A DNA stretch of 64,000 nucleotides from Moringa oleifera (GCA_021397835.1 JAJFZO010000394.1:1-64000); one strand, 5' to 3'. Positions 23,590-36,090 are shown, numbered from the stretch's first letter. Translations and numbers: made by a program. Notes: generated from the letters alone by a model not told the origin.

Positions 23590-25200
23590 AAAGTAAAATC
23601 AAGCGAAGGCATTACTGTATTCGCAACCATGCCTACAACTATCGAGGCCATGGCTGCCTTCGTAAGTGGCCATGGCTACCTTCGTGAATGGCCATGGCTG
23701 CCTTCACAGCCATGTATGGATGCTTTCATGATAGCCATGGCCACCACCTTCGAAGGCCATGGCTGCCACCTTTGAAGGCCATGACTGCCTTCGTGCATAG
23801 CCACTGCTGCCTTCGCGGCCATGCATGATGCTTTCACAATGGGCATGGTTACTTTCACAACCATGCATGAAGGTTTTTGCGGTAGCCACAGCAGCCTTCA
23901 TAGCCACGCATGGAGGCATTTGGGAAATTCATGGCTGCCTTTACCACCACGGCTACCTCATTGATGATCGCGGCTACCACTTTCAAAGGCCATGGCCGCT
24001 ACCTTTAAAGGCCATGGCTGCCTTCGTGGGTGGCCATGACTGCCTTCGTGGGAGATCATGGCTGTCTTCACTATCACCTTTAAAGGCCCTGGCTGCCTTC
24101 ACTTGTGGCCATGGCTACCTCCTTTGCGGCATGGTAGCTACTTTGGAAGGCCATCACTGCCTTAATGGTCCTGGCTGCCACCTACGAAGGCCATGGCTAC
24201 CTTTATAGGCGACCATGGCTGCCTCTTTCGCGACCATCATAGTCAACTTTGAAGGCCATGGCTACCATAGCAACGCCCATGCATGGCTACCTTCAAAGGC
24301 AGCAAGCTCATACCCATGCATGATTACCTTAGAAGGCAATAAGCTTGCTACCAACTTGCTTCTACGACAGCCATGCATGGCTCCTTTCAAAGGCAACAAG
24401 CTAACAGCAAACTGGTTGCCATGCATGGCTGCCTTTGAATGTGACAAGCCAGCGACTAGCTTGCTTATGCCATTAGCTTGGTTTTCCAACCACGATGCAT
24501 GGTTAGCTTCAAAGGTGGTAAGATGGCCACTAGCTTACTTCTATAATGGCCATGCATGGCTGCCTTCGAAAGCAGCATGCTGGTGGCCAGCTTGCTTTTG
24601 CAGAGGCCATGCTTGGCTACCATCAAAGGTAGCAAGTTCATGCATGACTGCCTTTAAGGTGGCTAACTTACTTCTGCAGAGGCCTTGCATGAAGGCAGCT
24701 AGCTTACTTTTGTGGAGGCCATGCATGGCTGTCTTCAAGGCAGCTAGCTTGCTTTTGCAAAGGCCATGCATGGTTGCCTTCAAGGTAGCTAGCTTGCTTC
24801 TATAGCGTCCATGCATGGCTGCCTTCAAAGGCAGTAAGTTCGTGCATGGCTGCCTTTAAGGTGGCCAACTTACTTCTGCGGTGGCCATGCATGAAGGTAG
24901 CCAGCTTACTTTTGTGGAGGCCATGCATGGCTGGCTTCAAGGCAGCGAGCTTGCTTCTGTGGAGGCATGCATGGTTGCCTTCAAGGTGGCCAGCTTGCTT
25001 CTATAACACCCATGCATGGCTACCTTTGAAGGCAGTAAGCTTGCGACCAGCTCGTTACCTCGATGGCCATGCATAGGCACTTCTAAATGTGACCAACTTT
25101 CTTATATAGTGGTCATGCATGGCTACCTTTGAAGGCAGCAAACAACCAGCCATTGCTGCCTTTCAAAGGCAACAATTAAGTTTACTGCCATGGCTTCCTC
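23590..25200. repeat. GC-rich palindromic minisatellite inside the second CACTA element
   Basis: The array is an abrupt GC-rich island in AT-rich DNA. The left part (to about 24260) is built on ggccatggctgccttcg, where cgaaggc and gccttcg flank the palindrome ccatgg. The right part is built on ggccatgcatggctgcc followed by ttcaaggcagctagcttgct. There, ccatgcatgg and gctgccttcaaggcagc are each perfect palindromes. Unit starts at about 24718, 24763 and 24808, and at 24920, 24965 and about 25008, show a period close to 45 bp. Because 45 is a multiple of three, long ORFs appear on both strands (196 codons on plus, 95 on minus) with a 15-residue periodicity such as ASLLLQRPCMAVFKA. I regard these ORFs as by-products, not genes. 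Confidence 0.9.
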
Positions 25201-25547
25201 CAAAGGCTAAGCTTGTAGCCTTTGCGGTTGCCCATGGGGTGGTCACTAGGCTGTGTTGTCTACATAGCAACCAAAGCCTAGGAGTCGCTAGATCTTTGAT
25301 TAGTGACCGATTAAAATTTGGTAACTAATATATTTTCAAGTTGATCAAAATTTAATATAAAATTAATTAAAAAATAACTTTAATAATGAAAATAGTGTGT
25401 CGTTAATGTGTGCTACTAATTTGTCATTATTCTATCAGTATATTAAAATTTTTATTTTGTAAAAAATTTATTACTTTTGTCACTATTTAGTGATTGATTT
25501 TCTCTATCACTATATTGTTTCACTATTTTTTAAATTTTTTTGTAGTG

Positions 25548-26929
25548 TTATTAACCAGGGTTACAATGGTAAGGTAATTTAAATACTATTTGAAATGATA
25601 AATTAAATTCAAATGTGTTTGAATATTCATCTTGAAGTCATATTTGTGGTAATTAGGATTATTATTGATCCATAACCCAAGTTATCTAATGGATACTTGA
25701 ATCTAAATATAAGAGTTATAAAGAAATATTCACCAGATTGATCCATGGGCATGTACGTCTAATAATTTGTCAATTTTTCTTAACTATTACAAGGAAATCC
25801 CCAAGTAATGGGTTATATAATGTTTCAAGTCTTCCACATGGTGCTGAGGTTAGGATATAATAGGCAAGATTAGTTTGAATATCTTTAAAGTAGAACTTAA
25901 ATCTCCCAAATTTACATTATAACTATGTACAACTTATTAATCATGTCATTTAGGCCTTATGATATATTCCCCTATTTAAGGCAGTAAGACACTCCTTATT
26001 GGATATAATTCCCTTTTTCTCATTATTTATTATTGAGTACCAAAATGGATATCTCACAAATTAAACATGAGATATAATTACCATGCCGCATCATATGCAT
26101 TCTTAATGGTCTAGCCAATGTGTAGGTGAAAAACTTGAATTAAAAATTATGATTGTCATAAATTCATCTTGTACTAATCAAAATTAATTAGGTAAGTTAG
26201 ATATTCCATCAAACCATAAGTGATCGACTGTACATGTCAATTAAGCTAGGTAGAATATGCCTACAATGACGAGAGGTTAATAAACAATTAACCATGCGTG
26301 TTTGTCCAAGGATTAAATTTTTATGTGTGTTATTTATCTTAATGCAAGAGGACTTTAAGATATAAATTTGGTATTACTTTGATATCATATTGGAAATAAA
26401 GTCAGTTGATACATATATTGGGCTAAACACCTAATTAGACATAATTATGTTGATATTGTTAATTAATCATTAGATCCCTTTAATTAGAATATCTCTTTTA
26501 ACTAGGATGACTGTATCAAATCATGGTGAACTGGATGCCTAATATCCTTTTTCAAAAGTGCAACCATTTCTATCTATGTTTGTCATAGCCTTATATGACG
26601 ATATCTTGAATGTTTATAACTTATGGGTTATCCACGTATTATTGTGGATGAGAAGCCATGGATTCACTCGAACCAACAATAAATATTTTATCCAAATAAA
26701 TTGTCCTTCCATGGATAAAAAGAAAATTAAAAAAAAAACATTGGAGGATTGATGCAATTCAATCGGACGTGGGGTGGTTATAATGCGTAAGTTTATTTTA
26801 TATGGTCATCATCTTATGATTGAGCCTTAATTCACTTGGATATCGAATGGATTTCGATTGATGATAGGTCAATGGTTATATTCATAGGTAATGATGATCA
26901 TTAAAAATTGGTATCATATGGGTTAACAT
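25548..26929. other. Spacer, no gene seen
   Basis: AT-rich sequence with short frames only. No repeat structure or family match was recognised between the CACTA right end and the RNase H relic. Confidence 0.5.
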
Positions 26930-27436
26930 GGTTTGCAAGCTCCGAGGGAGTTGCTTTCAGATGCAACACGTCTATTAGAGGAGCTGCAAGTGCTAAATCA
27001 GTAATAGGTCCCAGCAACTTGGGATATACGGTGTTATCCTCCACTAGAGGATGTCATGAAATTAAATGTAGATGCATCATATATCACTGGAACTCGATGT
27101 GCAAAGTTAGGAGTAGTAGCAAGAAACACTAAAGGTCATGTTTTGTTATGTGCCTCGGCCTCTTAGTCTCTTGTTTTTTTTTTTTTTTTGCTGCTGCATA
27201 ATGAATTACTAGCTATAATGATTGGTTTTGAGTTAATGGTGTGGCATGGTCTAGATCAAGTTATAATGGAGAATGATAATCTATTAACTATCAATGAAAG
27301 TCGACTTAGTCAACAGTCATATAATGAGTGGGGAAGTATTTGCTTAGAAATCAAACACCTTGTATCCCAATGTGACCAATGTATAATCGAACACAACTCA
27401 TGTAGGACAAATTTGTTTGCTCATAAATTGGCTTAA
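26930..27436 (+). pseudogene. RNase H-like (RVT_3) domain relic, non-LTR retroelement type
   Basis: Two frames together give the plant RNase H-like domain found at the end of LINE-type polyproteins and related proteins. A linker (LQAPRELLSDATRLLEELQ) is followed by PPLEDVMKLNVDASYI, with the first catalytic aspartate in NVDAS, then KLGVVARNTKGHVLLCASAS. After a poly-T run at 27172-27189 the other frame continues NELLAIMIGFELMVWHGL (the glutamate helix), VIMENDNLL (third acidic position), NEWGSICLEIKHLVSQC and HNSCRTNLFAHKLA. The poly-T tract marks the frameshift, and stops precede the domain. No reverse transcriptase is visible upstream, consistent with a fragment. Confidence 0.75.
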
Positions 27437-28770
27437 TTGCCTATTAAACTTGGGGTTACTATGTTTTGACTAGAATCTTTACTTAAAGATTTCTATAATC
27501 AAGATCTTTACTGAAATTTCTTCATTATTATTATCAAAAAATTTAAAACTGAACATATAATAAGTGGACATCATTCTATCAAGGCATATAAGTTAAACTA
27601 ATATAATTGGTTTTGAGAAGCATATTCCATAATTTATTCACCTAAGTCATATGATGTTATATGTTATATGTTACATAATAATACACAAACCAACAACTTG
27701 AAATAATATTTAAATTCCTTTTGCTAAGTAATTATATGGATAATAAATTGAAATAAACTTACAATAACTTGCAACATGTAGCACTGTACTTGTGCTAGGC
27801 TGAGGCTAAAGTTTGACTTTATGTCTTTAAGACATAATCATCCTTCAATTAGTGTTATTAGATTGATAGTGAATGTCTCTTAGGATACAATGATCACTTC
27901 TTGTGAAAATAGTACTTTAATTCACAAGAACAATGAACCAACTTATGGTTATTATCTATCAAAAAAAGTTTTTTTTTCAAAAAAGAAAGGAACAAAAACC
28001 AACTGCTTTGAATTGGATGATCGAAATGGATATGAATAGGGCCTTTTAATAGGTAGCTTTGAAGGAGTGCATCTTTCCAAAGAGATGCATCCAAAAGGGA
28101 AAGGATACATCTTTAATGAAAAGGGAACATTTTCATTCAAAAGGAAACCATAAACTTTTCCATTCAAATTTTTTTTCTTATTAAATTCCTTTTCCAACAA
28201 TCGCCAACACGAATGAAAATTTCTTAAAATAAAAATGACTAATGCAAACATTTAAGAGAGCATAATAAAAAGAAACTACATCAAGATAGGTAGCTTATGG
28301 CTTTAAACCTTTCATAATGACGTATTATCAGATTTAATTCACTAATCAATGAATGCGATATCTTGAACTGTTCAATTGTTGTCGCAAAACAAGACAATAA
28401 TATTCACACAATCTCTTTTAGTCTCACGTTTATGTTCGTTTTAGCCATATGTAATCTTAGTTTTAATGAGTGCTTTAGAGAATTTAACCTTATAATTCTT
28501 ATAAAAACAGCCTTTTTCATACTCATATTGGTGATTTCTTATTAAAAGTATTCTGTTATACCCTACTTAGATTTTCAAGCTATAAGAATCATTAAAAGTT
28601 TAATTTATCCTAACACATATCGCAGATGATACTATTTCACCATAAAAATGGGTAGAAGATATTTTCTCCTTAGTGCAGAAACTGAGACCTTCATAATTTA
28701 GTTGTTCTTTTTAAACCTAGATATTGAGATCATTAATTAGCTAGGTTTGGGTTACTATCACAATGACTCT
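27437..28770. other. Spacer next to the copia relic, no gene seen
   Basis: No coding frame is recognised. If the copia relic once had a 3' LTR, it would lie here in reverse orientation, but I could not find a matching partner to delimit it. Confidence 0.4.
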
Positions 28771-28774
28771 TTCA

Positions 28775-30880
28775 TCATAGGCTTTAATCCCATTCCCCTC
28801 AATGAATAGCTTACTTTATCCCTAAACAAACCTTTAGTAAATGGATCTGTAAGGTTATTCTTTGACCTTATATAATCAATTAAAATTATTTCATTTGAAA
28901 GTAATTATTTTATAGTATCGTATCTTCGAAGAATGTGTCCAGACTTGCCATTATGTATGTTACTATGTACTCTATCAATTGCTGATTGACTGTCACAATG
29001 AATACATATAGCAGGCACAGGCTTTGGCCAATATGGAATGTGTTTTAAGAAATTATGAAGTCATTCTCCTTCTTCTCCAACTTTGTTAAAAGCTATATAT
29101 TTTGATTTCATAGTAGATGTTGCTATATATGTTTGTTTGGAGGATTTCTATGACATAGCTCCACCTCCAATTGTGAAACTATAATTGCTTGTAGATTTTG
29201 AGTCTTTAGTGTTTGATATCCAATTGGCATCACTATACCCTTCAAGTGCAGCTGGATATTTAGTATAATGTAGCACATATATTTAATGTATATTTTAGGT
29301 ATCTAAGAACTCAAATTGATGCCTTCTAATGAATTTTACGTGGATCACTTCTAAATCTACTTAGTTTATTTACAGCAAAAGTTATGTCAGGGTGAGTGCA
29401 ATTCATTAAGTACATTAAACTGCCGATGATATGAGAATACTCTAACTAAGATATGACTTGACCATCATTGCTCACCAAATATAGATTCATATCTATAGGT
29501 GTTTTATTGGACTATCTTCATATTTATTATATTTTTTCAATATTTTCTCAATGTACTGTGATCGATATAAAACTAGTCTATGTAATGTCTTAAAATTTTT
29601 AATTTCTAATATGGTATCTACTATACCCATGTCTTTCATGTCATAGTTTTTGATTAGCATTCTTTTTGTTGCCTTGATGATGTCATTATTGCTACCTATA
29701 ATCAACGTATCATTTGCATAAAGACAAATTATGACATAGCCATTTGGTGTGATTTTGGCATATACACATTTGTCACATTCATTGATTTTAAAACCATTTG
29801 ACAACATTATTTTGTTAAACTTCATATGCCATTTTTTTGGTGCTTACTTTAATCCATATAAAGATTTAACAAGTCTATACAGTTTATTTTCTTGTCCTGG
29901 TGTAAAAACCCTTCAGGTTGTTGCATGAAGATCTCTTCTTCCAATTCATCATTTAGAAAGGTTGTTTTACATCCATTTGATGAATTTCAAATTTATGCAT
30001 TGCAGCAATGGCAATTAGCATTCTGATGGATGTTATTCTTGTAACTAGTGAGTATGTATCAAAAAAGTCAAGACCTTCTCTTTATTTAAAACCTTTAACT
30101 ACTAATCTAGCCCTATGTTTTCCAATTGATTCATCTAGGTTAAATTTTATTTGAAAATCCACTTTCATCCTAAAGGCTTAGTCTTTGAAGGAAAATCAAC
30201 CAACTCTGAAGTATGATTTTGCATGATGGTTTCAATTTCATTATGAACAATGCCTTTTCAAAATGGAGGTTTAGGGATCAACATTGCTTTTTTAAATATT
30301 TGAGGCTTATTCCATAATAAATAGGTTAAAAAATCAATCCAAATGACTTGGATGTTTTAATTCTTTTATAGCATCTAGATTCTTCTTCATCATTTAAAGA
30401 CTACTATTTGTAGTATTATAGTTTCTTTTTAAGAAAAAACATCTCTTGTACACCTTTACAAGGAAATATATTTTCAAAAAATGAAGAATTTCAAAATTTA
30501 ATAATTATCTTTTCATGTATATCTGGAAAGTTAGATTTGTTCAAAAGAAATCAATAAGCATTGCGATTATTTATATATCTACTGAATATACAATTGATGG
30601 TTTTTGGTCCTATCTTTAGTTTTTTAGGGTTAGGAACAATCACCAAAGCTAAGCACCCTTGCACTTTTAAGTATTTATAAAAAGAAGATTTTCGATCTTT
30701 TCATAATTCATAAGGAGTAGCATCATTTTTCTTATGAGGTACTTTATTAAGAATGTAAGTTACAGATACAATAACTTCCTTACACATGTTCTTAGGTCCA
30801 TTATTACAGTAATTTCATTTTTATGTTGAAATAGTCCTAACCAATGGGCAATGAGTTTTTAATGTATTAGGTGTATTGGT
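28775..30880 (-). pseudogene. Ty1/copia pol relic (integrase end, reverse transcriptase, RNase H)
   Basis: On the minus strand the order is that of a Ty1/copia polyprotein. The integrase C-terminal half comes first, near 30830-30430 (NNGPKNMCKEVIV, TYILNKVPHKKNDATPYEL, KLKIGPKTINCIF). Reverse transcriptase follows, near 30200-29490 (GQENKLYRLVKSLYGLK, MLSNGFKINECDKCVYAK, and the active-site box CLYANDTLIIGS where the family has YVDD). RNase H is last, near 29260-28780 ([53 protein letters not shown]). Stops interrupt every domain. The catalytic D of YVDD is changed to N, so it is inactive. Gag, the protease and both LTRs are not seen; the 5' part seems lost near 30880. No neighbouring element shares its strand. 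Confidence 0.9.
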
Positions 30881-31177
30881 GCCCTATTTATATATATTAT
30901 TTTCCTATTAGCTTATTTAGTGTAGTTTATGCATGGTGAAAATAAGTATTGAAATGGTCTTAGCTTTTAAATATTTAGGCGAAAAAAAAAACTTAACTTT
31001 AACCCTCCGCCATTTTCTTTTTTCTTTTTTTTATAGTATATAGGAGATTCTTTCTCTTATTTTCTACCTAGCTCATCGTTGGTCCTTCATAAATGTGCTA
31101 TACGAGCACTATACATATATCTTAGATAAGAACACGCAGATGCAATAGTGCCTCAACTAATAAGCAAAATGAAAGGG
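30881..31177. other. Short spacer, no feature
   Basis: AT-rich sequence between the truncated copia relic and the 800-bp tandem duplication. No frame or repeat was recognised. Confidence 0.4.
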
Positions 31178-31977
31178 AAAAAAAAAAAGCAAGCATGCTC
31201 TTATTATACATTAGACGATGCCACCCTCCACTTGACTATAGTCCACTCAGCATAGCCGCATTTCAACCAACCAACTAACTTCTCTCTTTAGGATGAGAAC
31301 CCATAATTTGATCTACTAGCTTAGATGCTTAGATCATGCCAAAAAAAAAGGTGAAGAAAAAACCATCGAAACTGATTGAAGGAGTATTTCAGAATCTATC
31401 CCCACAATTATTACAAAAGAAGAGATATGAAGGTTGGACATCTATTGTTGTCGTGATAACGCAGTTGAGTGTTCCTTCGATCCATCACCTAAGGCCAAGT
31501 TGATCAAACCTATTCATTTTTTGGTTTGATCCAACAAGTAATCTATAAGAACCAGTAAAAGTAAAGGCATATTTAGAAGCCGATACTAACAGTAGTTAAG
31601 AAAGACCCTTGCTAATAGCAAAAAGAAAAGGCATATGTGTTGATGATAATAAGAGTAGTACTAATAATAGCATCCCTTCCAGTTCCCTTTACTAGTAAAG
31701 AGAGCCATCACCAAGGCTGATGATCCAACCTCATACCAAGATGTCCTTATAGAGCATTTCATGATCTAGAGTAAAGACTTGATGTAGTCTATGATTAGTT
31801 GGGGTATAGGCCTCTAATTAGGATAAGTAATTGATTAGTCAAGATGTTGGACATAGGGTTAAGCCAACAAAATTTTTCATAATGGGTGAAAAATATATTA
31901 ATTAGCCTTTCTTATGATCTGAAATACTGCTCCATATAATAAAGGTGCTTTGCATAAGGTCTAGTTCCTTACGAAAA
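31178..31977 (+). repeat. First copy of an ~803-bp direct tandem duplication
   Basis: The copy starts at agcaagcatgctcttatt and contains ccaccctccacttgactata at 31221. The same 20-mer occurs 803 bp later at 32024. Similarity continues throughout, ending at tgctttgcataaggt(c/t)tagttcctt in both copies. The copies have diverged by many substitutions and small indels. Confidence 0.9.
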
Positions 31978-31980
31978 GTG

Positions 31981-32790
31981 AAAGAAAAAAAGCAAGCATG
32001 CTCTCATTGTACGTTAGATGATGCCACCCTCCACTTGACTATAGTCCACCAGGCATAGCCGCATTTCAATTAACCAGCTAACTTCCTTCTTCGGGATGAG
32101 AACCCATGATTTGATCTACTAACTTGGATACTTGGATCATGCCAAAAAGAATAGGTGAAGAAAAAATCATCAAAATTGATTAAAGGAGTATTTTAGAGTC
32201 CATTCCTACCTTTATTAAGAAAGAACATATATGAAAGTTAGACATCTATTGTTGTTGTGATGACACAGTTAAGTGTTCTTTCGATCTACCACCCAAGGCT
32301 AGGTCAATCAGACCTATTCGTTTTTTGGTTCGATCTAACAAGTAATCTATAAGCATCAGTAAAAGTAGAAGCATGTCTAAAAGTTAATACTAACAGTAGT
32401 AAAGAAAGACCCTTGCTAATAGGAAAAAAAAAAGGTACATATGCCATGATAATGAGAGTAGTACCAATAATAGCATCCCTCCCAATTCCCTTTACTAGTA
32501 AAAGGAGAGCCATCACCAAGGCCGATGATCCAACCTTATACCAAGATGTCCTTATAAAGCATTTCATGATCTAAAGTAAGGGCTTGATGTGGTGTATGAT
32601 TATTGGGGTGTAAGCCTCTAATTAGGATGAGTGATTGATATTCAAGATGTTGGACATAGGGTTAACCCAAGAATTTTATCATAGTGGGTAAAGAATATAT
32701 TAATTAGCGTTCCTTATGATCTAGAATACAACTCTATGTAATAAAGGTGCTTTGCATAAGGTTTAGTTCCTTGAGCACTAGATTAATGAC
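31981..32790 (+). repeat. Second copy of the ~803-bp direct tandem duplication
   Basis: This is the direct neighbour of the first copy, with the same order of landmarks. On the minus strand (32567-32304) it keeps an 87-codon hydrophobic frame (ALVMALLLLVKG, TLIIMAYVPFFFPIS) that is broken by a frameshift and stops in the first copy. I do not recognise the product, and its survival may be chance. Confidence 0.85.
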
Positions 32791-34131
32791 AACATGAGTT
32801 GATTGGATTAAGAGAAGATGTGTGCAAGCTGTGGTAGATTGGGGATGCCACAAAAAGATGCATGAACTACGATTCTTCCTTAGGTTAGTCATACTTAAAA
32901 AATTTACTTTCAATATAAGTATATATATCTATAGGCGATTCATCGAGGGCTTCTTGGGTGATTGGAAGGGCTTAAGCTACTTTTGCCTTACTTTCTATTA
33001 TATTATATTATAGTAGCAAAGGGCGAATAGGGACAGGTGCAATAGTTTTCTTTCTTTCTCTCACTTGATTATTTTTGATGCCTATAGTTTGAGAAATAAA
33101 AGGAAAGCGTTCTCTCAAGTTTGAGAATGTTTCAAAAATAATTACTATCTTCGTTGAGATGTCAGCAAATTAGGCAATTGTAAGGTTTTTTATATTCTAT
33201 TAAGGTAGATTAAAACTCTACCCCAACCAAGTAAAATGAAGGGCTTGAAAATGTTCACAATCTAATCTATGGGGCCCTCGAAGGATGGCAAAGAATGTCC
33301 ATTAAAAGGAACAAACTGATAGGTATCAAGGTTCGTTCATTTAGAAAAGATATTAGTCTTAGGGGTGCAAATTGTTTAATTTTTGACTTCACTTTGATCC
33401 CTTCGATTAAACTCAAAGGAGACTTTAATCATTCAACTTTAGATTCTAAAGCAAGAATGTCACTTAGAATTTTGAAAAGTGAATCTTTTCTTTTAGATCT
33501 TGGCCTTGGTAGAACTTGTCTTTGGTTGGGATTTCGATTGAAAAGATGTTAGACTACTTCCTCATATGCCTAAGAAGCCGAGACAATTTCGATTGAAGCC
33601 AATTCTACTTTTTCTACTTAATCTTATAGAAATAACATTTGATCAAAGGGGGACATAAGCAAGTTTAGGTGTTAAACCCTCTGTAATCAATTGATGAGAA
33701 CCTCAAAGCTATCTAAGGCACGAACAAACTCTTATTAGGCATAGTCACAACATTAACTAGTACAAGGAAGAGGCATAATAGCAAAGATCAATTCATCTCA
33801 ATCCATAAAAAACATTGCCTTAGGAATGCAACCCAAAAAGTTAAAAGGATTGGTAGCTCAAAGAAAACTCCTTTAGAGCCTGATACAAGCCAAAGCCCTT
33901 GATTCAACAACAAGAGTCGGTTATGGAATTGTCTTTTGGCTGGCTTTCTCTTTCTTAAGGACTTTCTAATCGATAGGCTTTTATAGTGTACCTACCTTGC
34001 TAACAAGGAGACTCTGAAATAGATAGTTTTGCTTGCCTTCACTTAGAAACTCTACACTCCCTATACTAGTAATGCATGCTCCCAAAACTAGATTCACTTG
34101 TTCTTATCTCTGGCGATTAACTTATTCCAAG
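32791..34131. other. Probable mitochondrial-like (NUMT) sequence, no gene identified
   Basis: The texture changes here to the aag/gaa/ctt-rich style seen around ccmFN, so the left edge of the NUMT may lie in or before this stretch. An 85-codon frame at 33295-33552 (MSIKRNKLIGIKVRSF and following) matches nothing I know. There is no corresponding sequence in the second copy of the duplication. Confidence 0.35.
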
Positions 34132-34933
34132 GATGTGGTGATTAGCCCCTCTCATATTACTTGAAGCCTTCATAAACTCACTGTCGAGTTCTATCATGGT
34201 AAAGGTTGCTGTAAGAAGATCCTTGTGCCAGTGAAGATTACTTCCAATGATCGAGAAATAAAAAATAAAAAACCATTACTTTATTTTTAAGACTTCTGAT
34301 AGGTGAAAAGATTTATTTCAATCCCCAACTTTCTTTCAATCCTTATCGACAAATTTAGGATTTCTTTACTATGAGTCATCAAAGGAGGAATAGGCATACG
34401 TTGGTTTGATAAGCTAAGGAAAAATAAAGAACCACCACTTGGTTTTGACACTCAGGTGACCTATCCTACCAAACATCGATGCAAAGGCTAGATTTCGCCT
34501 TTCATAGGTTGAGCAAGCTATATCTGTCGTAGAAAATGCTCCACCGCGAAGCCCTTTTCATAGGTTGAGCAAGCTTGGTTACGCCCTCTCTTAACAAGTT
34601 GCTGGTCGAGATCATGATCACTTGAAAAGTAAATTAACCGATCTTTCTTTGGTCATAAGGATAATCGTTCTTATTAGGTGATGAGCAACTAGTCCGAGGT
34701 CGCGATTAGTGATGGCATGACTAGAAGAGGTAAAGGTGACAAAGTTACGTGCTAGGTAGTGCAGCATATCTCTTTCAAGTACAAAGGCGATAAGGGGGGC
34801 TAACTTGGCCACTCAATACAACAAGTCAAGGTCAGGCCAACCATAAGCTTGAATCTTACCACCTTTCTTGTGGATCATCTTATGGTTACCAAATGATGGG
34901 AATAAGAAGCAAAAATTTTAAAACGAGCACAAA

Positions 34934-36090
34934 ATGCCAATGTATGAATTATCTTATTATTTATTATTTTTGGGTCTTTTGTTGCATTCACTTACAACAA
35001 GAAAGAACTACCAATGTTTGGTATAACACTTATATTTTAGTGCATTCTTCTTTTTTTCCTTGATCTTTCATTCCATCATATTCCTAATAACGTATCCAAT
35101 TACAACATATTAATCGCTAATGCACCTTTTTTTTATCAAATATCAAGGACATGGTCTAATCATGAGGATAGTATTTTTGTATAGTGTCAGGTCCCAAATT
35201 TTTATGGATTTTTTCTTTGTTATCGGGGTCGACCCCAACGGCATAACATCTTAAAACAAGAAGGCCATAAAGAAACTTTTTTTATTTTTTATCTCAAACT
35301 TCATGAAGAACTCCACTCTCTATCTTTTTCGTTACGACTAAAAAAGTGAGGTTACACCCCAGTTATACAGTCCCTTCATTCTATAACCCTTGTTGATTTT
35401 AAACTTTGTTCATTAAGGAACTGAAAATAAAATAAGCTTTGTTCCTCTAGATGCTAGGTGCTTTCGTGATTTGTGAGAAGAAAAAAGGACTTATCCATTA
35501 TTGCATGTACCACGAGATAATAAAAAGAGAGCTTCATTTATCAATGAACAAAGAATTGATGGAGCTCTTGGCATTATTTTGTTTTTCTCTCCTTTTCTAT
35601 CAGCAAGTTCCAATCCTTTTGTTCTAAATTTCTTCATTTATACTAAACTACTTGCAGAATCAAATCTTGTTTCATAGAATCCTCTATCAGTCATACATTA
35701 TTTATGCCGAAGATGTCACTAGTGCTATGGGCTTTGGCTTATATAGATCAAAAATGATGAATAGGATTATGGCACTTCACTTATGGCCAATGTGGAAGGA
35801 TGTTGTCAAAAAGAAAGGAATGCTACTTCGCTTTGCGATAGATCCCATATAACAAGCGAGCTTTTAACCCTCAAGTTTAAACATGCGGGCACAAAATGTT
35901 TCCTTGCTCTATTGTTATGTAATAAGCCTTTTCTTCGATTTAAACAAGAGTGCTATTTGGACACATGAAGGGAGTAAGCAAAGCGTGTAATTCGTAATGA
36001 AAGGAGATGATTTTAGCATGAAGTACTTTTCTGCACCTACATTACTCGGCTCGCACGAAACCCCGCCCCATTATGTTATGGAAAAATTAA
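34934..36090 (+). pseudogene. ccmFN: ccmFN pseudogene, copy 1 (mitochondrial cytochrome c maturation gene)
   Basis: CcmFN is the N-terminal half of the heme lyase subunit CcmF, encoded in plant mitochondria, with a multi-spanning membrane domain and the WWD heme-binding motif. Here the start (ATG, MYELSYY), the NNLSNYN/PFFYQISGTWSNHEGS-type region and RETFFY are recognisable. The middle then gives YAEDVTSAMGFGLYRSKMMN, KDVVKKKGMLLRFA, ITSELLTLKFKHAGTKC and EQAKRVIRNE. Near 36000 the frame jumps directly to the C-terminal tail SARTKPRPIMLWKN and stop (36090). The WWD region and last membrane helices (about 0.5 kb) are therefore deleted. Frameshifts (one within the first 25 codons) and many stops are present. 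A nuclear location inside repeats makes this a NUMT relic. Confidence 0.92.

Larger units (their letters stand above)
21442..25547 (-). mobile_element. Second CACTA transposon, with minisatellite cargo
   Basis: The left end is cactacaaaagaatt and the right end is aaattttttttgtagtg, giving complementary CACTACAAAA termini 4,106 bp apart. The flanking triplets are ttg and tta, an imperfect 3-bp target duplication. The first ~400 bp and last ~270 bp are dense with tgtcgctaa / ttagcgac motifs in both orientations, the expected subterminal transposase-binding repeats. The interior holds a minus-strand coiled-coil ORF, an AT-rich tandem repeat and a GC-rich palindromic minisatellite. No complete transposase was found, so it is non-autonomous or decayed. 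Its ends differ from those of the FLU-carrying family, so it is a separate family. Confidence 0.85.

Noticed and set aside
24215..24805. 196-codon plus-strand ORF as a gene
   Set aside because: It is produced by the 45-bp minisatellite period; the other strand is open too, and there is no family match.
28775..30880. Possible intact copia element
   Set aside because: Stops in all domains, YVDD changed to YAND, and no LTR pair or gag found.
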